64,000 bases of DNA from JABDBE01 sp963832245 (GTDB taxonomy: Bacteria; Acidobacteriota; Terriglobia; Terriglobales; Acidobacteriaceae), in assembly GCA_963832245.1 (NCBI GenBank), contig CAWHTG010000002.1:496001-560000 (forward strand), given 5' to 3'. Positions 18,304-24,686 of the stretch are shown in pieces. Within the stretch, counting starts at the first letter, position 1; every line of letters starts with the position of its first letter. A program made the translations under genes and the position numbers. The notes beneath the pieces are model-generated. The model saw nothing but the letters and a program-made list of their open reading frames with translations. It was not told the DNA's origin and searched no databases.

Positions 18304-19275
18304 TTGTTGAGTCATAAGCAACCGAGGCGGATTGCAGTTGCGGTTATTTTCGTTTGCCTGTGGTCGCACCCAGTCTGGTGCCAGTACGCCCCAACCGCCG
18401 GGCCCTATAAGGTTCTCACGATCGACAATGTGGTGTTGCGCGATCCCGCCCGCAATAAAACCGTCCCAATCAAAATCTATTATCCCGCTGGCGTTGGCCG
18501 GTTTCCGGTCATCATCTTCTCCCACGGCGCATTGGCGTCGAAAGAAAATTACTCGGGTCTGGGCCAATACTGGGCGAGCTACGGATATGTAAGCATACAT
18601 CCTTCTCACGCCGACTCTATTGCCGATAGCGGCTTCCGCGGTACTTTGCGTCAGGCGCTTAGCGATCCCCGCGCCTGGGAGAACCGCCCCGAGGACATTT
18701 CCTTCATCATCGATTCGCTTGCCCATGTCGAAACCTTTGCCCCGCAACTCGTGGGCAAACTCGATCTCCATCATATCGGCGTGGGTGGACACTCCTTCGG
18801 CGCTTATACGGCTAGCCTGATCGGAGGCACCACAATTGTTTTGCCGGGAAAAGCCGCGCCACAGAGTTTTGCCGACAAGCGGGTCTCCGCCGTGGTGCTG
18901 TTATCGCCTCAAGGAGAAGGCATCCTGGGGCTGAGCGCGCACTCCTGGGATGCGGTTCGTGTGCCCATGCTGCTCATGTACGGATCGCGCGATTTCGGTC
19001 CATTTGGCGAGGAGCCGGTCTGGCGAAGTGAGGCATTCACCAAGGGGCCGTCGGGAAACAAATACGAAGTCGAACTCATCGGTGGAACCCACATGGGATT
19101 TGCCGGCCTCTTTCGCGATGAACCTCATCGTGCAGAGGTATTCGAATGCGCGAAACTCGAAACCCTTGCCTTCTGGGACGCCTATTTGCGGCAAGATCCG
19201 AAGGCCAAGGCATACATAGAGTCGCACGGTTTGCAGAAGTTCAGCGGAGACGTTGCCCGGTTTGCAAACAAGTGA
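18304..19275 (+). CDS. Secreted alpha/beta hydrolase (PAF-acetylhydrolase/dienelactone-hydrolase-like)
   Basis: The TTG at 18304 has AGGAGGG 8 bases upstream, which decides the start. The 323-residue protein carries a signal peptide (IAVAVIFVCLWSHPVWCQ), then an alpha/beta-hydrolase core: the oxyanion region VIIFSHGALASKENY, the nucleophile elbow GGHSFGAY (GxSxG), a strand and acid region (MLLMYGSRDFG), and the catalytic His in GGTHMGFAG. This resembles predicted dienelactone hydrolases and PAF-acetylhydrolase-like enzymes. It probably cleaves an ester outside the cytoplasm; the substrate is unknown. The OpgC-like gene follows by 12 bases, so the pair is likely co-transcribed. Confidence 0.87.
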   Translation: MLSHKQPRRIAVAVIFVCLWSHPVWCQYAPTAGPYKVLTIDNVVLRDPARNKTVPIKIYYPAGVGRFPVIIFSHGALASKENYSGLGQYWASYGYVSIHPSHADSIADSGFRGTLRQALSDPRAWENRPEDISFIIDSLAHVETFAPQLVGKLDLHHIGVGGHSFGAYTASLIGGTTIVLPGKAAPQSFADKRVSAVVLLSPQGEGILGLSAHSWDAVRVPMLLMYGSRDFGPFGEEPVWRSEAFTKGPSGNKYEVELIGGTHMGFAGLFRDEPHRAEVFECAKLETLAFWDAYLRQDPKAKAYIESHGLQKFSGDVARFANK

Positions 19276-19287
19276 TGCAGGGAACCG

Positions 19288-20454
19288 ATGCCGAAGCGAA
19301 TAGAAGAACTCGATGCCCTTCGCGGCCTGATGCTGGTGTGGATCACGTGCACGCATTTGCCCACAATCCTGAGCACCTATGTCAATCAACCGTTAGGTTT
19401 TTTTGCCGCAACCGAAGGCTTCATCTTTCTTTCCGCTCTGTTTACCGGACGCATTTATTTCCGCGTCGCCGAGCGCGACGGCTACGGCGCGATGGTGCAA
19501 AAATTATGGGTGCGTACCGGAAAGCTGTACGGCTACCAATTATTGCTGCTGGCGTTTGCCTTCGTGATAGAGGCCCCAATTGCCGCGCACGGCAACAGAC
19601 CTGCCGTGCATAATCTCCTCGACTTCTACTTTTCCGCCGGTCGCACACGCGCTTTCATCGATGCGGCATTGATGATCTACAGGCCCCCGCTGCTGGATAT
19701 CCTGCCGATTTACATCATCCTCCTTGGGTTGACTCCGTTTGCAGTGATCCTGGGGGAGCGAGTTGGCTGGAAGTATGCCATCACCGGAGGCTTCACACTC
19801 TGGCTGCTCGCACAGTTCGGACTCAGGAGTTTCGTATATCACGTGCAGACCCGCGTTTTCGGCATGCAGATCCCGTTGAACGAGATGGGCGCGTTCGATC
19901 TGTGGGCGTGGCAACTGTGGTGGTTAGTCGGCGTGTGGCTGGGTGTGCGCTGGGCCAAGGGCGCCTTGCATCTCGACTGGGTGAAGCAAATGACGATTCC
20001 GGCGGCGATAGTAGCGGTTTTTTTCCTGGTACTCCGCTACGCGCAAATAGGCGGGATCCTCACATTCGGGAAGTTCGGCTTGCTGCTCGATAAGTGGGAT
20101 TTTGGAGTCGGCCGCCTAATCGATTTCACCGCAATCGCCGTCCTGGCGATCCGGTTTCGCTCAATTCTGCAACCTCTTGCGATCAGGCCGCTGGTCATGC
20201 TGGGCCAAGCCTCGCTCCCCGTGTTCTGTGTGCACCTGCTGTGCGTCTTTTTCGCGCTCACTATCATGAAGAATGATCCGATCCTGGGAGCCTGGAAAGC
20301 CATCGCGGTAATCCTCGCAAGCTTGTCAGCTCTTCTTCTGACCGCCAAAGTTGCCACCAACCGCCGCGCGAAAGCCCGGGGAAACAGTGCTGCCGGCCCC
20401 GCGCTCTCAACCCCACCCTCTGCACCAGGACTCGCGGCCGGGAAGGTAGCGTGA
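19288..20454 (+). CDS. OpgC-domain membrane acyltransferase-like protein
   Basis: A 388-residue polytopic membrane protein. The N-terminus RIEELDALRGLMLVWITCTH is the OpgC/acyltransferase-3 signature (xxxRxxxLDxLRG), and about ten hydrophobic helices follow (for example LLLLAFAFVIEAPI, LLDILPIYIILLGLTPFAVI and PAAIVAVFFLVLRY). In proteobacteria OpgC adds succinyl groups to osmoregulated periplasmic glucans. Here no glucan synthase genes are nearby, so the acceptor is unknown and the assignment is to the family only. CAGGGA precedes the ATG. The gene converges on the LigD ligase ORF, with a hairpin repeat between them. Confidence 0.88.
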   Translation: MPKRIEELDALRGLMLVWITCTHLPTILSTYVNQPLGFFAATEGFIFLSALFTGRIYFRVAERDGYGAMVQKLWVRTGKLYGYQLLLLAFAFVIEAPIAAHGNRPAVHNLLDFYFSAGRTRAFIDAALMIYRPPLLDILPIYIILLGLTPFAVILGERVGWKYAITGGFTLWLLAQFGLRSFVYHVQTRVFGMQIPLNEMGAFDLWAWQLWWLVGVWLGVRWAKGALHLDWVKQMTIPAAIVAVFFLVLRYAQIGGILTFGKFGLLLDKWDFGVGRLIDFTAIAVLAIRFRSILQPLAIRPLVMLGQASLPVFCVHLLCVFFALTIMKNDPILGAWKAIAVILASLSALLLTAKVATNRRAKARGNSAAGPALSTPPSAPGLAAGKVA

Positions 20455-20486
20455 GACCTTTGAAAATCGCACAAGTTTAACCATCG

Positions 20487-20522
20487 GGGTGCCCCAGGTC
20501 TCGCGCTTTTCGAGACCTGGGA
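20487..20522. repeat. 36-bp GGGTGCCCCA hairpin repeat, copy 1
   Basis: It reads GGGTGCCCCA, then a stem (CCCAGGTCTCG / CGAGACCTGGG) and ends TGGGA. It matches the reverse complement of 53489-53524 at 35 of 36 positions. It lies between two convergent genes and could serve as a transcription end signal, although it has no T tract. Confidence 0.85.
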
Positions 20523-20549
20523 GAGCAGAGCTTAACGGTCACAGGCCCT

Positions 20550-21539
20550 TCAGGTCTGCTCCGCAAACGTACATTCTTTCGGATCTTTATCCTCCCGCAA
20601 GCCAAGAAAAACCGGAGCCCGCAACTTCATCCCGCCTTCCGCAGTTTGATGAGTCCACTCGGAAAACTTGATCTCCGCCACGCGTTGAGGTTTCACCCAG
20701 TGCACATGGGCTGCATCCACAGGACCATAAAACGGACTGCGATCGGTCTCCAACTCCTTAAGCACTTGCCAGATTTCCTTGAGCAAAGCCTGATTGAATC
20801 CCGTCCCCGCCTGTCCGACGTGGATTAGCTGACCTTTCTTGTTGTAAAGCCCGAGCACAATCGACCCAAAATATTGCCGGCTGCCTTCCGGATCGGTGTA
20901 ACCGCCAATGACGCAATCGACCGTCCGGGTAACCTTGATCTTGAGCCACTCGCGGCTGCGACGCTCTTCGTAACAACTCGAACGCTTCTTCGCCAGAATC
21001 CCCTCCAGGCCTTGTTTTTTAGCCGCCTCGAACAGCGCCAACCCCTGCGGAAAATGATCGGAATAGCGAACGAGATCTGTGGTGTTGATGATCTGAGAAA
21101 GAACCTGCTTACGCTGTTCGAGCGCGACGCGGCGCAAGTCATAACCGTCGATATAGAGCAGATCGAAGAGGTAATAAACGATTTGCAGTTCGCGATGCGC
21201 TCCGGCTCGGCGTCCGCCTTTACGAATGCCTGTGCGTTGTTGCATCAAACTGAACGACGCGCGCCCTTGCTCGTCAAGCGCGACGACCTCGCCGTCAAGC
21301 ACTGCATTTTCCGCCTTGACCAACTTGGACAGCTCGTGAAGCTCAGGAAATTCTCCGGTGAGATCGTTCTGGTTGCGCGAGACCAGCCGCACTTTTCCAC
21401 CCTGAATAAACGACACTGCCCGATAACCATCCCACTTAATTTCGAACAACCATTCCGGATTGTCGAAAGGCTTCTCGACCGAAGTAGCCAGCATCGGATA
21501 GATGGCGGTCGGCATCGGCTTGCGAACCGCGCCCTGCAA
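20550..21539 (-). CDS. ligD: LigD ATP-dependent DNA ligase domain (separate ORF, likely 3' half of a split ligD)
   Basis: A 329-residue ligase domain. The nucleotidyl-transfer motif is EIKWDGYRAVSF, with the Lys that carries AMP; further motifs are LDGEVVALDEQGR, VYYLFDLLYIDGYDL, GLEGILAKKRSSCYE and EWLKIKVTRTVD, and the OB-fold ends in VAEIKFSEWT. It seals double-strand breaks with Ku in end joining. The ORF opens only with a TTG (21539) and no ribosome site. Upstream the same frame stays open through a natural-looking linker back to an A9 tract at 21632-21640, where it meets the phosphoesterase ORF in the other frame. This suggests one phosphoesterase-ligase protein made by -1 slippage, or an assembly indel. 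No polymerase domain follows. Confidence 0.9.
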   Translation of the reverse strand: MQGAVRKPMPTAIYPMLATSVEKPFDNPEWLFEIKWDGYRAVSFIQGGKVRLVSRNQNDLTGEFPELHELSKLVKAENAVLDGEVVALDEQGRASFSLMQQRTGIRKGGRRAGAHRELQIVYYLFDLLYIDGYDLRRVALEQRKQVLSQIINTTDLVRYSDHFPQGLALFEAAKKQGLEGILAKKRSSCYEERRSREWLKIKVTRTVDCVIGGYTDPEGSRQYFGSIVLGLYNKKGQLIHVGQAGTGFNQALLKEIWQVLKELETDRSPFYGPVDAAHVHWVKPQRVAEIKFSEWTHQTAEGGMKLRAPVFLGLREDKDPKECTFAEQT

Positions 21540-21565
21540 ATCTTGAACCGCAGAGGAAACAGACT

Positions 21566-22384
21566 TCAGCGATGAGCTCGCCGTATCGGCGGTTCCGGTT
21601 GATCGATCACTTCCTGGCTTTTCCTTGGTAGTTTTTTTTTACTTTGCGGTTTCTGGATGTCGTCTGTGGCGGGTTTTTGCTTCTTGTTTTTCTTGTCCAG
21701 CTTCGCCAATGTCTCCGCCAGCCACGGTGCCTTCACCTTCCCCCGCGAAGCCGGACGGCTGCTCGTCCATTCCGCCGAGCCCTCGTCGCCCGCAATTCCA
21801 GCCATAGTGCGCTTGCTGAGCACGGATTTATCGTATTTCTCGATGTCGTAACCCGGGACCGCGTACTCATCCTGCTTTTTGATCATCAGCCATTCCGTCC
21901 CCTTACTTCCCGGACGGCGCGCCCGCATGTGAATCAAAGCAAAATCCCCGTTCAGCTTTTGCCCATGCAGTCGAAACTTGAGATCACCCTTGGCCAGCAT
22001 CGCAGCCGCTTCGGCCTCGGTGCCAGGCACATATTTCCCATTCACCGGTTTCGGCGACAACGGTTCCCACGTACCCAAATCCCAAACCATCACCGTACCA
22101 GCCCCGTAGTTTCCCTCCGGAATCGTGCCTTCAAAGTCGAAATAAGAAACGGGATGATCTTCCACCTGCATCGCCAGCCGTTTGTCGGCGGGATCAAGCG
22201 ACGGACCCTTCGGCACAGCCCACGACTTAAGCACGCCTTCCATCTCCAGCCGGAAATCGTAGTGCAGGCGCGTCGCCCGATGTTTCTGCACCACGAAACG
22301 GTGGCCCGCCTTCTTCTCCAGCTTAGGCGGAGGCTCCGGTGTTTCCTCAAAGCGCCGTTTGCGTTTGTACTCTTCTAAGGGCAT
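21566..22384 (-). CDS. ligD: LigD 3'-phosphoesterase domain protein (5' half of split ligD)
   Basis: A 272-residue protein of the LigD 3'-phosphoesterase family, which trims 3' phosphates or ribonucleotides at broken ends. It has the conserved RFVVQKHRATRLHYDFRLE, SWAVPKGPS, EDHPVSYFDFEGTIPEGNYG and the later GDFALIHMRARRPG with WLMIKK; the histidines and the DHP motif are intact. The last 80 residues are a charged, low-complexity linker that reads into an A9 run (21632-21640) and then stops at 21566. In most Acidobacteriota-type LigD proteins this domain is fused directly to the ligase domain, whose ORF follows in the -1 frame. The real product may therefore be the fusion. Confidence 0.9.
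   Translation of the reverse strand: MPLEEYKRKRRFEETPEPPPKLEKKAGHRFVVQKHRATRLHYDFRLEMEGVLKSWAVPKGPSLDPADKRLAMQVEDHPVSYFDFEGTIPEGNYGAGTVMVWDLGTWEPLSPKPVNGKYVPGTEAEAAAMLAKGDLKFRLHGQKLNGDFALIHMRARRPGSKGTEWLMIKKQDEYAVPGYDIEKYDKSVLSKRTMAGIAGDEGSAEWTSSRPASRGKVKAPWLAETLAKLDKKNKKQKPATDDIQKPQSKKKLPRKSQEVIDQPEPPIRRAHR
21632..21640 (-). other. A9 slippery tract joining the two ligD frames
   Basis: On the coding (minus) strand nine A residues are read AAA AAA AAA in the phosphoesterase frame. A -1 shift here continues as ACT ACC AAG GAA AAG CCA and stays open, without a stop, into the ligase domain. A +1 shift meets a stop within about 10 codons. Homopolymers of this length promote both ribosomal and transcriptional slippage in bacteria, and also cause sequencing indels. 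Confidence 0.65.
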
Positions 22385-22490
22385 CGCGCTATTCTACCGA
22401 GACTTGGAACTATAACTGGCAACCGTTGCTTCAGCAACTTAGCTTAGAATCGCTGGCATGATTTAAGGTTGCTGGCGGATTCATCCACGA

Positions 22491-22940
22491 ATGAAACGTG
22501 AATATCCAGACACCCCGCTGATAGGCGTGGGCGCAATCATCATCGAGCGCGATCAGGTAGTCCTGGTGAAGCGCGCCCACGCCCCTTTACTAGGGGAATG
22601 GTCTATCCCAGGCGGCATGCTGGAAGTGGGCGAGACCTTGCGCGAGGCGGCGGCTCGCGAGGCTCTGGAAGAAACTGGCCTCAGCGTGGAAGTCGGCGAA
22701 CTGCTCGGCGTATTCGATCGCATCGTGCGCGATGCCGATGAACGCACCCTCTACCATTATGTGCTGATCGATTTTCTGTGCCGTAGAATTACCGGCGAAC
22801 CGCAGGGTGCTGGCGATGCGGCTGAGGCCCGCTGGTTTACCCGTGGCGAAGTTGGCCAGCTTTCCTTGGCGGAAGACACGGCGGCGGTTATCCAGTTAGG
22901 GTTCGAGAAGTCCACCCATGTCTCCGATTCTCTGCTTTGA
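22491..22940 (+). CDS. NUDIX hydrolase
   Basis: A 149-residue protein with a complete NUDIX box, GGMLEVGETLREAAAREALE followed by ETGL, matching GX5EX7REUXEEXGU at about residues 40-62. The N-terminus DTPLIGVGAIIIERDQVVLV is the first strand pair of the fold. Such enzymes hydrolyse nucleoside diphosphates linked to another group; the ADP-ribose or NADH-type subgroup is likely from length, but the substrate cannot be told. Cytoplasmic. Divergent from the ligD genes; the DoxX gene follows after 43 bases. Confidence 0.92.
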   Translation: MKREYPDTPLIGVGAIIIERDQVVLVKRAHAPLLGEWSIPGGMLEVGETLREAAAREALEETGLSVEVGELLGVFDRIVRDADERTLYHYVLIDFLCRRITGEPQGAGDAAEARWFTRGEVGQLSLAEDTAAVIQLGFEKSTHVSDSLL

Positions 22941-22983
22941 GCATCCGAACCATTTACGCACAAATTTCGAAAGCGAGGCGATC

Positions 22984-23433
22984 ATGTTTCGAAAACTAGC
23001 GAACACGAGCAACGACTTTGCGATAACAATTCTTCGTCTGGTGATGGGCTGCGTTTTCTTCGCCCACGGCGCACAAAAAATGCTGGGCTGGTTTGGCGGA
23101 TACGGCTTCAGCGGCACCATGGGATTTTTCACTCATCAGATGGGCATCCCGGCGCCACTCGCCTTTCTTGCCATTTGTGCCGAGTTCTTCGGCGGACTCG
23201 GCCTCATCGTCGGATTCCTGGGCCGCATCGCCGCCTTCGGCATCATCTGCAACATGCTCGTGGCCATCGCCATGGTCCACGCGCACAACGGCTTCTTCAT
23301 GAACTGGGCCGGCAATCAGAAAGGGGAGGGAATTGAATATCACCTGCTGGCCATTGCCGTTGGAGTAGCGATTCTAATCAAGGGATCGGGCGCGCTTTCG
23401 GTGGACCGCTTCCTGACCGGCGAACTCTCGTAA
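22984..23433 (+). CDS. DoxX family membrane protein
   Basis: Start at the ATG at 22984, which gives the usual DoxX N-terminus (FRKLANTSNDFAITILRLVM); the longer frame from 22918 has no homologous start. The 149-residue protein has four hydrophobic helices, with family motifs GCVFFAHGAQKMLGWFGGYG and FFGGLGLIVGFLGRIAAFG. DoxX-like proteins are small inner-membrane proteins linked to quinone or thiol redox chemistry in some species; a specific role here is not supported. It is likely co-transcribed with the NUDIX gene. Confidence 0.92.
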   Translation: MFRKLANTSNDFAITILRLVMGCVFFAHGAQKMLGWFGGYGFSGTMGFFTHQMGIPAPLAFLAICAEFFGGLGLIVGFLGRIAAFGIICNMLVAIAMVHAHNGFFMNWAGNQKGEGIEYHLLAIAVGVAILIKGSGALSVDRFLTGELS

Positions 23434-23462
23434 CTCAGGCCACACACAGCATCGGAGAAGTT

Positions 23463-23966
23463 TCACCGAAGTCGCAGGATCAGATGTTCCTCGTCGATGT
23501 ACTCCGACGCGATCTTTAGTGCTCTGGGCTCCGTCCCGAACGTTTCAAATCCAAGCTTGCGGTAGAGTTGGCGGGCGCTTTCCTGACGATCCCCCACCGC
23601 CAGTAAAACTTGCTCCAGCGAGGGATCTTCTTTGACCTTTTCCAAAAGCGCGCGCATAAGCTTGCGTCCCACGCCCATGCCTCGCTGCGAGCGCGTTACA
23701 TACACCCCGTAAATTCGCCCTTTATGCCGCTCCTTCCGGCCCTTTTCCCGGATGAACGTCGCCATTCCGACCAGTTCCTCTCCCTCGAACGCCCCCATCG
23801 TGAAATCTGGAGCCATGTCACGAAAGCGGGCCGCCATCGCCTCCACCGAGATTGCCTGATATTCTTCCGCAGACTTTCCGAACGCGAACGGTTCAGTCTG
23901 CAGCGCCTCAAGTCTCAAATCCCAGTACTTCGCCGCATCGTTCTCGTTTAAGGCTCGAATCTCCAT
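23463..23966 (-). CDS. GNAT family N-acetyltransferase
   Basis: A 167-residue GNAT protein. It begins MEIRALNENDAAKYWDLRLE, contains the strand-4 segment FEGEELVGMATFIREKGRKE, the acetyl-CoA-binding motif VTRSQRGMGVGRKLM (RxxGxG/A) at about 108-116, and the C-terminal SARQLYRKLGFETFGTEP. It transfers an acetyl group from acetyl-CoA to an unknown amine. The candidate RNA gene upstream on the same strand ends in a terminator about 80 bases before this start, so the gene is probably expressed independently or by read-through. Confidence 0.93.
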   Translation of the reverse strand: MEIRALNENDAAKYWDLRLEALQTEPFAFGKSAEEYQAISVEAMAARFRDMAPDFTMGAFEGEELVGMATFIREKGRKERHKGRIYGVYVTRSQRGMGVGRKLMRALLEKVKEDPSLEQVLLAVGDRQESARQLYRKLGFETFGTEPRALKIASEYIDEEHLILRLR

Positions 23967-24046
23967 CGGAGTGAGTTTGGTCTATCGAATAGAAGAAAAG
24001 CAATCTCCCAGAAATTAGGCGCTGTACTCCCGGCATCAATTTAAAA

Positions 24047-24362
24047 ACAGAACGGCCCGTGCTTGTTGAAAAGCACGGGCCGCCCGGTGGACTGTTTGGG
24101 ATTGACCAAGAGGTGGTCACTCTAACGTGGCCTCTACGGCAACTCCCGGGTCTTAGTATGGAGACCCTTGGCGCGACCTGACGCCGGGATCGAATCCAAA
24201 CTCACCGGTTAGTGTGCGGACTGTAGCTGCTTAGCGCGCGAACGCCCCGCAGCCCCGCTTAGAGCAACCCGCTCTAAGTCTCAGCCACCTCACCTGGTCT
24301 TAGACTCCCACTACAGTTACTACAATCAGAACTCGTCATTCGACCACCTCCTTTCCGGTGTA
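24047..24362 (-). ncRNA. Candidate structured RNA gene with promoter and terminator, family not recognised
   Basis: On the minus strand a promoter-like pair (24392-24397 and 24370-24375) precedes a roughly 315-base region ending in a strong terminator: an 11-bp GC-rich stem (GGCCCGTGCTT / AAGCACGGGCC, about 24054-24083) followed by a T-rich run. Inside, several helices can be drawn: a closing helix of 11 pairs between 24342-24352 and 24108-24118, a 7-bp helix 24311-24317 with 24220-24226, an 8-bp hairpin 24258-24278, a hairpin around 24227-24252 with a TTCG loop, and a 6-bp hairpin 24148-24167. A T-loop-like GGATTCGATCC occurs near 24190. It is not a recognisable tRNA, 6S, SRP, RNase P or tmRNA. 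It also contains a small ORF. Structure inferred by eye only. Confidence 0.5.
24274..24339 (-). CDS. Possible 21-residue peptide ORF inside the candidate RNA
   Basis: An ATG at 24339 follows AAAGGAGGTG (24345-24354), an almost ideal ribosome site at 5-base spacing. The peptide starts MTSSDCSNCSGS and ends GEVAET; it has two Cys residues and is rich in Ser AGT codons. The ribosome site is fully complementary to 24108-24118 near the RNA's 3' end, so it would be hidden in the closing helix. It may be a leader peptide, or the ribosome-site match may only be one arm of the helix. Coding status uncertain. Confidence 0.35.
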   Translation of the reverse strand: MTSSDCSNCSGSLRPGEVAET

Positions 24363-24369
24363 ACCCCAC

Positions 24370-24397
24370 ATTAGTACGAAATCCCCAGCCAGGTCAA
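24370..24397 (-). promoter_or_regulatory. Putative sigma-70 promoter of the candidate RNA
   Basis: On the minus strand TTGACC (24392-24397) is followed 16 bases later by ACTAAT (24370-24375), 5 of 6 and 4 of 6 matches to the -35 and -10 consensus. Transcription would begin near 24362. Confidence 0.5.
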
Positions 24398-24420
24398 CTG
24401 AAAGAATCCCGTATGCTAAA

Positions 24421-24640
24421 TCTGTCATCCTGAGGCAGCGGAGTCCTTGGCAAAGCCAAGGGCTCCCAACGAAGGACCTATGCAACCCTGCCAACCACCT
24501 ATAATGCGGGGTGTCCGCCTTTCGCGCCCCTCGCGAAAGGTGGAAGCATCGAATTCTACAGCCGAGGGGTCCCGTCGTGTTTCGAAGGGCAGCATGCCGT
24601 GCGTCTTCGAAACGCCCGGCACCCACCGTTGCAGTTTCTC
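24421..24640. repeat. Interspersed repeat region upstream of the KAP-like NTPase gene
   Basis: From 24424 the sequence contains CTGTCATCCTGAGG and, near 24468, AACGAAGGACCTATGCA, the two ends of a dispersed bacterial repeat type also seen at about 10367 and 59533. Further on, CGAAGGGCAGCATGCC and CGTCTTCGAAACGCCC form imperfect inverted blocks. No credible ORF lies here. Confidence 0.5.
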
Positions 24641-24686
24641 GTAGGTGGTACACTCACGTCCCACGAAAAGGCGGCGTCAGCGCGCA

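Noticed and set aside
24180..24200. T-loop-like GGATTCGATCC suggesting a tRNA or tmRNA
   Set aside because: No matching acceptor stem, D-arm or anticodon arm can be drawn around it, and the tmRNA start and tag sequences are absent.
24336..24653. 105-residue minus-strand ORF next to the KAP-like gene
   Set aside because: It runs through a dispersed repeat, has no ribosome site and no recognisable content; the shorter 21-residue ORF in another frame has the better signals.
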